From the NCBI GenBank assembly GCA_963169875.1, contig CAUJEL010000141.1:1-36275 (forward strand): DNA of 36,275 nucleotides, read 5' to 3'. The stretch is from Candidatus Zhuqueibacterota bacterium. GTDB lineage: Bacteria > Zhuqueibacterota > Zhuqueibacteria > Residuimicrobiales > Residuimicrobiaceae. The first letter of the stretch is position 1. Every line of letters begins with the position of its first letter. This document shows positions 23,612-31,896 of this stretch, piece by piece. A program made the position numbers and the translations under genes. The notes beneath the pieces were generated by a model. It was given only the letters and a program-made list of their open reading frames with translations. It made no database searches and had not been told where the DNA came from.

Positions 23612-26600
23612 GTGATCCTGCTACTCGCCATCGCCGGAATCAGCCTGACAGCAAGCGCCGTAAGCTGGTGGAACGGTCGACGCACCGCCAAAGTCCAGGA
23701 GCAGATTGATGTCTTGGAGGCGCAGCTCGCCGCTATTCACGCGGCGGATGCAAAAGCGCGGCGGAAGCTGATTGGCGAGTATGTGGCGGCACTAGAATCG
23801 TTTGTCGATCAGGAACTCGACGCGAGAAATGGCATCGCGACCGAACTGACTGCCTGCCACGCAAAGGCACGAGGAATACTGGAAAAGCGATTTGGGAGCC
23901 GTGAGCGCGACTCGTTCCTTCAGATTGTTCTGGAGCTCGAGCTTGCGCTGAGCCGTATCAACGCGGAACGGGCCTATCTGACCCTACTCAAAAAGTCACT
24001 CTCCTCCGTGGCAAAGGGCGATCAGGCCGAGATCCCGAGTCCAGCAGCACTTCTATTGCCCAACGATTTTCCAAGAGAGGGTGGCCTCGTGCACTTCGAT
24101 GGCGACGTTCCTCGCCAGCTTCATGGCTACCGGATGAAGGTAGAAGACTGGTCCAGCGAGCTGGAGGGCCGTGCGATGCTGTTCGACGTCGACCACAAGA
24201 AGCGCGTCGCAAGGGTATCGGCTACTGGAGCTGCCTTGCTTGAAGCGAACTTATTAGATGGAGGCGGCGCCCTTCCGGCGAAGGTAGTGCATCGAGATCG
24301 CGAAGGTGTTCAACTCAAGTACCTCGAGGCGCCGCTGCTGCTCCCCTGTATGGGCTCGCAGGACTATGGCTGGCTGACGCCAGAAACAGACGCAGAAGTC
24401 TATCCGGAAATCTGGACGCTTCAGGAAATCACCAGATTGGACCCTGCACGGCCTCTTCGTGTGCGGGCACATCCGCGCATCGGTGGAAGCAAGAAATACT
24501 GGTCACCGATTCTACTATCGGTCTCTGAAACGCGGCTCCCTTCACTCGTGCAAGCGTATGAACGGATCAGCGACGCTGCTCAAAACGCTCCGTGGCGCAT
24601 CCATTTGATGGAGTCGGGCCAGATCGCGTTTTCGCTCGGCGCCGTCACTTTGGTTACAACAGCTGACTCGAATCAACAGGCATTCTCCTTGGACGACGTG
24701 CTTTTTGAGGAGCTTGACCCGCCGGTCTCTGTTTGTTTTCACGCAGGAATCACCGCATTCGTTCCAGGAACGGAAGACGATGCCGAGGCAGATCGTTCAC
24801 TGTTCAATTCCTTTGTCGAGGCGATTCATGCTGATTTGAGCAGCCAGAAGCAGATGCTGTTACAACGCCGAACGGCTCTGCGACTACGAAAGCTGTCCTT
24901 GATCTACCAAGATCAACAGGAGCACCTTCAGACAGCCGGCTCCTGCGGTTTCCTCCCAGGTGAAATCCACTATGGCGGTCGCATTGTCGTCGGAACCATC
25001 ACTGGTACCACACCTCCAGCATGGTTAGATCAAGCGATCGCCGCCGGAGGAGATACGCGGCTCCGCGCTGTCGGTCACGCCATCGGTTGGGACGTGAAGC
25101 GTGCAAGCTGGGTTGATCGACAACTTGGTATATGCAGGTTGGAGTTGGACGCTCCTTCTGAGGCGACTCTTCGGGAAATCAATCCGTTCAAGCTATCCAG
25201 GCTTGAGTTGTCAGGCGAGGGATCTCAGCAACAGACCCTTTCCAAAGCTCTGGAGCATGCGATTCTCGGAAAATTCACATCTGCCCGCGTGCATTCCACA
25301 CTTCTTGGGCTTTCCGGGGACTACATCAAGAACAAGAACCGAGGCCGGGCTCCTGTTGAACGACTTCTGGATTCCGACGAGCCCGTGGTCGCTGTTTGGG
25401 GCCCCCCTGGTACAGGGAAGACAACACTACTTGTCAACTGGTTGGCCTCGCTGTTTGAGCAAGGCAACGAACAGTCATGGCCGAGTGTTCTCATTGCAGC
25501 ACCCACTCATGTGGCTGTCACAGGGCTGCTTACCGATCTCTTGGAAAAAGCCGGCATGCTTTCCGACGAAGTCGTTCGGTACGGTAGTGCGGAGAGGGTT
25601 GAAGGCAGCGCCTTGGAGCGGGTCTGGCATACCCGCCTGCTGGATGTGATACGACGCGAGCCGCGCGACGGGGAACAGACCCATGATTCCTGGATCAGGT
25701 GGAATTCGCTGATGGGAACCAGGGAAGGCCGTGAATCGGCGACAAGGTGGCTCTTAGGTCCACGGCACATTCACGCAGCAACGTGCGTTGGGATGGCGAG
25801 GCGCGACTATGGTTTGTGGAGCCGCCCCTTTGACATCGCTATCATTGATGAAGCGGGCAAAGCCTTCGGTGCCGAGTTGCTGCTGCCTGCTTCGGTAGCG
25901 CGCAGAGTGATTCTTGTTGGAGATCACAATCAGCTTCCGCCCACCGTCACCACCGAGGTGCTGGACGAGGAAATCGGCTACCGCCTATCACTGAGTGAGG
26001 TTGAGGAACTTCTGCGCAGAAACATGTTCCACGAGATATTCGAGCAGCTCCCTGACACGGCAAAAGGAATGCTGACGGAACAGCACCGGATGCAAAAGGA
26101 CATCGGCGACGTAGTCAGTGAGCTGTTCTATGATGGGCAAATGCAATCGCACAGAAAAGCCGACAACTGTACCGTGACGAGAAAGCGTTTGGTATTCGTC
26201 GACTTCAGCAAGGTGCCGACCTACAAGCACTACAAGAGCCGCACCTCAGAGTCGACGGAGAATCCAACCGAGCGTGCGGCGTTGCATGCGGTACTGGGGC
26301 GCATGGGCGAAAAGCGCGACAAGATCAAGTCCAGCATTCTGGTGGTGTGTCCCTATGAAGCGCAGCGCATTTCGGTGGCAGAGGAGATTGACAGGAGCAG
26401 GTATGGCCTGACTGTGAGTGTCACCACAGTGGATGCCGTGCAGGGCGGTGAGGCCGACATCGTGATTCTCTTGATGACAAGAAGCCGTGGCCGCGTTCAG
26501 TTCCTCCTCGACAAACACCGGCTAAACGTGGCGCTTTCCAGGGCGCGCGATGCTGTCATAGTGTTCGGGCACCGGGATTGCCTCTCCCAGAGCAAGGAAA

Positions 26601-26713
26601 GTCCGATCGAAAAATTCATTGAGATTGGTTTGCGTAATGGAACACTCAACCTAGTTTGCTTGGGTGCAAGAGCGGATTTTAAAAAGGACATGGCGGCGAA
26701 GATCATTAGTTGA
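23612..26713 (+). CDS. Membrane-anchored UPF1/DNA2-like SF1 helicase (fourth gene of operon)
   Basis: 1033 aa from a GTG start preceded by AGGAAGG. Residues 1-20 form a single TM segment (ILLLAIAGISLTASAVSWW), and 30-130 a coiled coil with charged helices. Residues 130-560 are a large unfamiliar middle region. The SF1 motor then follows: Walker A GPPGTGKT (597-604), Walker B DEA (746-748) with VGDHNQLPP, QHRM in motif IV, DAVQG (about 941-945) and ALSRAR (974-979). The AAA_11/AAA_12 pattern marks a 5'-3' UPF1/DNA2-type RNA or DNA helicase. No nuclease motif is seen. A helicase of this class tethered to the membrane is unusual in bacteria. An attC-like site follows its stop. Confidence 0.92.
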   Translation: MILLLAIAGISLTASAVSWWNGRRTAKVQEQIDVLEAQLAAIHAADAKARRKLIGEYVAALESFVDQELDARNGIATELTACHAKARGILEKRFGSRERDSFLQIVLELELALSRINAERAYLTLLKKSLSSVAKGDQAEIPSPAALLLPNDFPREGGLVHFDGDVPRQLHGYRMKVEDWSSELEGRAMLFDVDHKKRVARVSATGAALLEANLLDGGGALPAKVVHRDREGVQLKYLEAPLLLPCMGSQDYGWLTPETDAEVYPEIWTLQEITRLDPARPLRVRAHPRIGGSKKYWSPILLSVSETRLPSLVQAYERISDAAQNAPWRIHLMESGQIAFSLGAVTLVTTADSNQQAFSLDDVLFEELDPPVSVCFHAGITAFVPGTEDDAEADRSLFNSFVEAIHADLSSQKQMLLQRRTALRLRKLSLIYQDQQEHLQTAGSCGFLPGEIHYGGRIVVGTITGTTPPAWLDQAIAAGGDTRLRAVGHAIGWDVKRASWVDRQLGICRLELDAPSEATLREINPFKLSRLELSGEGSQQQTLSKALEHAILGKFTSARVHSTLLGLSGDYIKNKNRGRAPVERLLDSDEPVVAVWGPPGTGKTTLLVNWLASLFEQGNEQSWPSVLIAAPTHVAVTGLLTDLLEKAGMLSDEVVRYGSAERVEGSALERVWHTRLLDVIRREPRDGEQTHDSWIRWNSLMGTREGRESATRWLLGPRHIHAATCVGMARRDYGLWSRPFDIAIIDEAGKAFGAELLLPASVARRVILVGDHNQLPPTVTTEVLDEEIGYRLSLSEVEELLRRNMFHEIFEQLPDTAKGMLTEQHRMQKDIGDVVSELFYDGQMQSHRKADNCTVTRKRLVFVDFSKVPTYKHYKSRTSESTENPTERAALHAVLGRMGEKRDKIKSSILVVCPYEAQRISVAEEIDRSRYGLTVSVTTVDAVQGGEADIVILLMTRSRGRVQFLLDKHRLNVALSRARDAVIVFGHRDCLSQSKESPIEKFIEIGLRNGTLNLVCLGARADFKKDMAAKIIS

Positions 26714-26745
26714 TGTTCTTATGAATTGCGGTGAACCAAGAAGTC

Positions 26746-26820
26746 ATATAACAACCGCATCAACACGGACTGGCAATTTCGCTGCGCTACATTGCCAGCC
26801 GGTTATGCTGAGCGTTAGGT
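26746..26820 (+). other. Integron attC-like recombination site
   Basis: 75 bp with the attC layout: an inverse core-like ATATAAC (26746-26752, one mismatch to RYYYAAC), a perfect 8-bp stem CTGGCAAT / ATTGCCAG around a TTCGCTGCGCT loop (26770-26798), the phrase GGTTATGCTGAGC, and the core site GTTAGGT (26814-26820, fits GTTRRRY). The next gene's ATG lies 15 bp later, as in cassettes. No integrase gene or second clear attC is in the window. Confidence 0.55.
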
Positions 26821-26835
26821 TTATGTAGAGGATAA

Positions 26836-28113
26836 ATGGATAAATTGAAACTTTCTGCAAATTTCACTTTAAAAGGCTACTGGTGGCTGCCCAATAAGGC
26901 TGTCAACAAGATTCCTGGAGAATTGAAATTTTGTAAAGATAATGGATTAGTTTTAGAATTGAATGGGGCTTTGGGACAATTAGGAAGACCGATAGCCACG
27001 GCGGATATTATTCTAGGAGTTACTCCCAACGGAAAACACATTACTCTTGTTAATTGTCAAGAATATGGTTTTTCAATGAGTTTCCCTGGTTATCAAACAG
27101 AAAATTACATGCCACAGCAGCTAATTCATGGATATCATTTTAATAGCTTATCAGAAATTCGATTTAAACGATTTTATATCAAATTCAACCATCTCAATGA
27201 TTGGATTGATGAAACAGGTTTCAAGAACTATGAAACCAATTTTAAGAACGGTGACACATCTCTTGAATATTCAAGACCAAGTGAAAAAGTACTATACCGA
27301 AATAAAAGCTATAAAATATTGCTACAACATAATATTATTCGACCCGCCTTCATCACTGTAAACACTTCTACCATTCAGTTCGATGAAGAAAAATATATCG
27401 TCATCGAATTTAAGAATCGAGTTTCAATTGATCGTTATTTACAAGTGATATATATTATTAAAAATTTTATTTCATTGGCAACCTCACAAATAATAGTACC
27501 GTTGGAGATAAATGCAACAGTATTTACAAAACCTAAAAATAATTCAATGTTCGATCCCGTTTTGATTAATTTGATTTACAAAATGAGGTTTTGGGGTGTA
27601 GATGAAAAAAAGAAGATAGACTATAGAGACCAATTATTTACATATTCAGATGTTAAAGATAACCTAAATCAATATCTTTCAAATTGGATTGATACATTTG
27701 AAAGGTTCGAAACCGTGCATGAGCTCTATTTTTCAATAATTAATAATCCAAAGCTCTATTTGACGACTAAGTTTTTAAACTCTATTTATGCGTTGGAATC
27801 ATACCACCGACAAGTAACATTAATTGATGAGAATTTGCGTCAGCGCTTAGAAAAAATCATTTCAAATCATAAAAAAATAAAAACTCTATTTATTAAAAAT
27901 AATAAACACTTTTTAGATAAGGTAATAATTACTCGCAACTATTACACACACTATGATAAGAAAAAAAAGAAAAAAGCCCTTAAAGGATTAGATCTTTATA
28001 ATGTTACACAGCGATTAATGTTACTCCTTGAAGTATGTTTTTTATCAGAATTGGGAATTCCGGACAAAACGATTAGAGCAATTTATATTAAAAAAGAACG
28101 ACACAAAATATAG
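26836..28113 (+). CDS. apeA: ApeA-type HEPN nuclease, abortive-infection defence protein
   Basis: 425 aa, GAGG five bases before ATG. The N-terminal half is the ApeA N-terminal domain: FTLKGYWWLPNKAVNKIPGEL, then LVLELNGALG, ILGVTPNGKHITLVNC, QQLIHGYHFN, and RFKRFYIKFNHLNDWI. The C-terminal third is helical with the HEPN catalytic motif RNxxxH (R367-N-Y-Y-T-H372) in ITRNYYTHYD. HEPN proteins of this type cleave RNA (tRNA in several cases) and stop growth on phage infection; apeA is a known single-gene system. It is markedly more AT-rich than its left neighbours, a sign of separate acquisition, possibly as an integron cassette. Confidence 0.88.
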   Translation: MDKLKLSANFTLKGYWWLPNKAVNKIPGELKFCKDNGLVLELNGALGQLGRPIATADIILGVTPNGKHITLVNCQEYGFSMSFPGYQTENYMPQQLIHGYHFNSLSEIRFKRFYIKFNHLNDWIDETGFKNYETNFKNGDTSLEYSRPSEKVLYRNKSYKILLQHNIIRPAFITVNTSTIQFDEEKYIVIEFKNRVSIDRYLQVIYIIKNFISLATSQIIVPLEINATVFTKPKNNSMFDPVLINLIYKMRFWGVDEKKKIDYRDQLFTYSDVKDNLNQYLSNWIDTFERFETVHELYFSIINNPKLYLTTKFLNSIYALESYHRQVTLIDENLRQRLEKIISNHKKIKTLFIKNNKHFLDKVIITRNYYTHYDKKKKKKALKGLDLYNVTQRLMLLLEVCFLSELGIPDKTIRAIYIKKERHKI

Positions 28114-28229
28114 AAACAACCTAAAATAAGCTTATACCAGACCTTGTTTCCCTATCCACTACTCAACCACCGCTCCACTGGTTACGCTTTTTGTTATGTA
28201 AAACTATATGGATATACGGAGGTGACAAA

Positions 28230-29255
28230 ATGGCGACACTCGAACAGCGTCAGGAAATGCTTAAAAAAGTACAAGATCAGCTTTCAGAAATTTCATCGAC
28301 TGATGCAAATACACTAGCTCGTACATCGGAGCTTTCACCTGATATCAATTTCAAAGAAGCTGTACCGTACTTTGAAGAGATGCTTGATATCTGCAAACAA
28401 CTAAATCAAAGAGATATTTTACGACTCACAACTCAACAATTAAATGATCTTTCAGGATCAATTACAAAAATAGCAGAACTAATGCAAGAAGTCAGACAGT
28501 TTACATTAAATCAGAATACTCCTGGAGATGTCTGTAAAAATATCATAACAAAAGTAAGTAATTCATATGATAATATCATGAATCCATTTATGCTTCCACT
28601 TTCGTTCACTGCTACCCAGGCTACGGATTATGCTAAAATAGAACGTGAAGCAAAGGGTTATCATTTAACAATGAAAACAGAAGCGGAAGAATTATCGAAA
28701 TTCCTGAAATCTGTACGCAGCGAAGCAGAAAATGCCTTATCTGCTGTAAAGGCGCAAGCAGCTGAAGCAGGTGTTTCAGCTAATGCACAAATTTTTATAG
28801 AAGATGCAAATAAACATAATGATAGTGCAGTTAAATGGTTGAAAGCAACGATAATCATGGCAATAGTGACTCTTCTAACTGCTATATCAACATTGGTGGT
28901 GGCATTTTTGTACGTTCCACCCGACCTAACCTCTGTAATTCAATACATTGTTGCTAAATTGCTTGTTTTATCAACCCTTTCCTACGGAGTTTTTTGGAGT
29001 GCACGTAATTATAAAGCTCAAATGCATAATCAGACACTGAATAAGCATCGTGCGAACGCTTTGATGACTTTTCGAGCTTTTGTGGAAGGGACTTCAGATG
29101 AAAGAGTCAAGGACGCTATTCTTTTACAGGCATCGCAGGCAGCTTTCACTTTGCGCTCAACCGGCTTCGATGATCCTGAAAAAGATTCTCAAACAATTAA
29201 TCCTGTTATAGAGATTTTAGGTAAAACTTTACCGCAAGCAAGTTCGAAAGGATAA
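28230..29255 (+). CDS. Two-TM membrane protein with long N-terminal coiled coil
   Basis: 341 aa from ATG 28230, preceded by GGAGGTGA. Residues 1-195 are helical, coiled-coil-rich and soluble. Two TM segments follow, about 205-235 (IIMAIVTLLTAISTLVVAFLYV) and 245-265 (IVAKLLVLSTLSYGVFW). The conserved-looking tail has LNKHRANALMTFRAFVEGTSDERVKDAILLQASQAAF. I recall similar NKHRxNALxTFxAFV tails in many small membrane proteins of accessory regions but know no assigned function. AT-rich like apeA, from which a 116-bp gap separates it; a weak TTACGC-17-TATATG promoter is possible in the gap. It could be a membrane-acting effector, a speculation. Confidence 0.8.
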   Translation: MATLEQRQEMLKKVQDQLSEISSTDANTLARTSELSPDINFKEAVPYFEEMLDICKQLNQRDILRLTTQQLNDLSGSITKIAELMQEVRQFTLNQNTPGDVCKNIITKVSNSYDNIMNPFMLPLSFTATQATDYAKIEREAKGYHLTMKTEAEELSKFLKSVRSEAENALSAVKAQAAEAGVSANAQIFIEDANKHNDSAVKWLKATIIMAIVTLLTAISTLVVAFLYVPPDLTSVIQYIVAKLLVLSTLSYGVFWSARNYKAQMHNQTLNKHRANALMTFRAFVEGTSDERVKDAILLQASQAAFTLRSTGFDDPEKDSQTINPVIEILGKTLPQASSKG

Positions 29256-29264
29256 TATTGGTAG

Positions 29265-29285
29265 GGTGCGGCTTGCCGCACCTTT
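29265..29285 (+). terminator. Hairpin/terminator after the two-TM gene
   Basis: GGTGCGGC and GCCGCACC with a TT loop, then TTTG, 10 bp after the stop codon. Part of this sequence recurs in inverted orientation at 31666-31680, so it may be a mobile palindromic unit doing the job of a terminator. Confidence 0.6.
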
Positions 29286-29356
29286 GTTTATGTTTCACCC
29301 CAGGTTTTTCGTCGGGAGAGGATCTATGTCGGGATAGATTCGCTTCAAAAGTCCCC
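29284..29356 (+). repeat. Imperfect direct repeat, left of DUF262 gene
   Basis: Shares TTTCACCC, GGTTTTTC, GATCTATG and ATTCGCT in the same order and spacing with 31459-31526 on the far side of the DUF262-HNH gene. Non-coding. Confidence 0.6.
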
Positions 29357-29430
29357 CAAGATAAAAATTGAGCGTACATCTTTGCCTATTTAAACAAAAC
29401 AGAAGCTAAAAACAACAATCTAGATGTCAT

Positions 29431-29457
29431 GCATTGACAGATTTGTAATAGGTAATA
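29431..29457 (+). promoter_or_regulatory. 27-bp element shared with 20984-21010
   Basis: GCATTGACAGATTTGTAATA and then ggtaata; 24 of 27 bases match the element before the S1-domain operon. It ends 49 bp before the ATG of the DUF262-HNH gene. It contains consensus TTGACA, with TACATG at a spacing of 16 as the best, weak, -10. Confidence 0.5.
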
Positions 29458-29506
29458 CATGAGAATCGATTACGCGCCAGCGCACCAACCATAAGGAGTT
29501 CTATTA

Positions 29507-31411
29507 ATGGCCGGATCAACCTTCCAAACTAATCCCTACGATCTCTGCAAACTCTTAGAAGAGTGCCAGATCGGCCTTATTCAGTTGCCAGATTTTCAAC
29601 GTAGTTGGGTGTGGGACGAGGAGCGTATCAAAAGCCTTATTGCGTCGATTTCACGCTCATTCCCAGTGGGTGCGCTTATGACGCTTAATACAGGTGGAGC
29701 AGTGAATTTTAAACCTCGACCTTTGGAGGGAGCGCTTCCCGAGGCAAAAAGTACTTTGCCGCAATCACTTTTACTGGATGGACAGCAACGCATGACATCG
29801 CTGTATCAAGTGACTTTACGCAATAAGGTGGTCGAGACAGTCACGCCAAAAAACAAGAAAGTGAAGCGCTGGTTCTACATAGATATCAGCAAAGCATTGA
29901 ATGCTATATTAGATCGCGAGGAAGCCATAGTTGGCGTTCCTGAGGACCGCATGATCCGTACTGATTTTGGCCGAGAAGTTGTGCTAGATTTATCCACGCC
30001 TGAGAACGAGTATAAGGCATTAATGTACCCTGTGACTCAAGTGTTTGACTGGGATCGCTGGCAAGATGGTTTCGATCAGTACTGGCGAGGTGACAATAAT
30101 GAATCCATTCGTGAAACGTTCCGAAAGTTCAAGCGCGAAGTCCTTGAAAATTTCAAGTATTACCGTGTGCCGGTCATTTCTCTTGACCGAGCCACTTCCA
30201 AGGAGGCGGTCTGCGTGGTGTTTGAAAAGGTAAATACTGGCGGCAAGGCGCTGGATGCCTTTGAGCTTGTGACGGCAATGTATGCAGCCGAGGGGCATGA
30301 GCTGCGCAAAGACTGGTACGGTGACGACGGACAGAAGGGGCGCCATCGGCGCTTCGTGGACATTTTACGGCCCGCTGACTCGGAGGCAGGAATCATCGCA
30401 AATGTCAGCAATACCGATTTTCTTCAGGCTGTCTCGCTATTCTATACGAGAGAACGCCGTCGCGAAGCGGAACATGCTGGCAAGACAGGGAAGGATCTGC
30501 CGGCAATAATCGGCAATAGGCAGGCGTTACTGAACCTACCGCTGGCTGCATATAAGCAATACGAGAAGCAAGTTGAGTGGGGCTTCATCCAAGCAGCAAA
30601 ATTCCTTCACATGCTGCACATTTACCGCATCTTCGATCTACCTTACCAATCGCAGATTGTTCCGTTGGCAGCCATCATTGCAGAGATAGGTGATGCTTGG
30701 GAGCACGAGGCCAATCGTGCCAAGCTGGTGCTGTGGTTCTGGAATGGCGTATTTGGTGAGCTATATGGTTCGGCGGTGGAGTCTCGCATTGCTCGGGATT
30801 TCATGGAAGTGCCGCGCTGGCTGCAAGGTGGACCAGAGCCGGCCACTGTAAGCGAGACCATCTTCCGCGCCGATCGTCTGAAGACGATGCGGATGAGGTT
30901 ATCTGCTGCCTATAAAGGGATGAACTCGCTGCTGATGAAGGAAGGAGCTCAGGATTTCCGTTCAGGTCAGAAGTTCGACCACACGGTATTCTTTGGCGAG
31001 AATGTAGATATCCACCATATATTCCCACAGGATTGGTGCAAGAAGAAGGGTATCAAACAATCAATTTTCGATTCCATTATTAACAAGACGCCGTTGTCAT
31101 TTCGTACGAATCGCATCATCGGTGGCGTTTCGCCATCCGAATATCTTGCCAAGCTAGAAAAAGGAGACAAACAGACACCGGCCATCGAACGGGATCAACT
31201 TGATGCCTATATCCGATCACATCTGATCGAGCCAAAATTTCTACGTAGTGACGACTTTGAGGGGTTTGTTTCTGATCGACAAAAACGCCTGCTAGTATTG
31301 ATTGAAAAAGCAACCGGCAAAGCTGCCTACACCGGTGCAGTGCAAGAAGAGGGTGAGGATGTAGAAGCAGATGCGGATAGCATTGAGGCCGAGATGGTGA
31401 TTTCATCGTGA
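29507..31411 (+). CDS. GmrSD-like DUF262-HNH nuclease
   Basis: 634 aa, AAGGAG before ATG. The N-terminal DUF262 (ParB/Srx-like NTPase) shows QLPDFQRSWVWDEERIKSLIASI and LLLDGQQRMTSLY (DGQQR at 91-95), with FEKVNTGGKALDAFELVTAMY later. The C-terminal His-Me nuclease has DIHHIFP (501-507) and NKTPLSFRTNRIIGG with a downstream acidic/lysine region. GmrSD relatives fuse these two domains and cut DNA carrying modified bases (glucosylated hydroxymethylcytosine for GmrSD) using NTP hydrolysis. It should defend against phages with modified DNA. Stand-alone gene, flanked by direct repeats and preceded by a 27-bp element shared with the S1 operon. Confidence 0.92.
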   Translation: MAGSTFQTNPYDLCKLLEECQIGLIQLPDFQRSWVWDEERIKSLIASISRSFPVGALMTLNTGGAVNFKPRPLEGALPEAKSTLPQSLLLDGQQRMTSLYQVTLRNKVVETVTPKNKKVKRWFYIDISKALNAILDREEAIVGVPEDRMIRTDFGREVVLDLSTPENEYKALMYPVTQVFDWDRWQDGFDQYWRGDNNESIRETFRKFKREVLENFKYYRVPVISLDRATSKEAVCVVFEKVNTGGKALDAFELVTAMYAAEGHELRKDWYGDDGQKGRHRRFVDILRPADSEAGIIANVSNTDFLQAVSLFYTRERRREAEHAGKTGKDLPAIIGNRQALLNLPLAAYKQYEKQVEWGFIQAAKFLHMLHIYRIFDLPYQSQIVPLAAIIAEIGDAWEHEANRAKLVLWFWNGVFGELYGSAVESRIARDFMEVPRWLQGGPEPATVSETIFRADRLKTMRMRLSAAYKGMNSLLMKEGAQDFRSGQKFDHTVFFGENVDIHHIFPQDWCKKKGIKQSIFDSIINKTPLSFRTNRIIGGVSPSEYLAKLEKGDKQTPAIERDQLDAYIRSHLIEPKFLRSDDFEGFVSDRQKRLLVLIEKATGKAAYTGAVQEEGEDVEADADSIEAEMVISS

Positions 31412-31458
31412 TCGCTAAGATAATGTCCGAAACAGCTGGGTGGGCTTTGGCGCACCAT

Positions 31459-31526
31459 CTTTTATTTTTCACCCTGGTTTTTCATAAGGTAACGATCTAT
31501 GCAGTGGTATATTCGCTCTTAATGTC
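31459..31526 (+). repeat. Imperfect direct repeat, right of DUF262 gene (in gene-free gap 31412-31896)
   Basis: Partner of 29284-29356. The gap also holds, at 31666-31680, the inverted copy of a 15-base piece (GCAAGCCGCACCCTA) of the hairpin at 29265. A 93-codon open frame at 31408-31689 has no ribosome site and no protein-like pattern, so I do not call it. The rest of the gap shows no clear promoter. Confidence 0.6.
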
Positions 31527-31896
31527 AGGGAGGAACCTTTTTATTAATGGTGATCACTTTCCGGCACAGGCCATTTTTAACGACCGCGCAGGAGAGGAAA
31601 TGTTTGCGCCAGGTGTGGAAAGAGGTTCGCAAAAATCAACCTTTCGAGTTGAAAATGGTGATGCAAGCCGCACCCTACATTATGATTGAATGTGATTTTT
31701 TTCAGTCAGTGAATGTATAAAAATGGGATAATACCTCAATATCTGGGGTAGCATAAGCCCGATAATTTGGCGAAAGTCACAATTGAGCCATTCAAGCTCG
31801 CATTGCTCAAAACAAGTAGTTATGCTTCTGTGCCAAAGTAATTATTTATGATGACCCTAAGAGATCGTCTGCAAAATTTAAAAGGCGGTATATTGT

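Noticed and set aside
28114-28229. Second attC site after apeA
   Set aside because: ACCAG and CTGGT could pair and GTTATGT resembles a core site, but the inverse core and arm spacing do not fit.
31408-31689. 93-codon frame after the DUF262 gene
   Set aside because: No ribosome site, overlaps a repeat and the inverted hairpin piece, and the sequence does not look like a protein.
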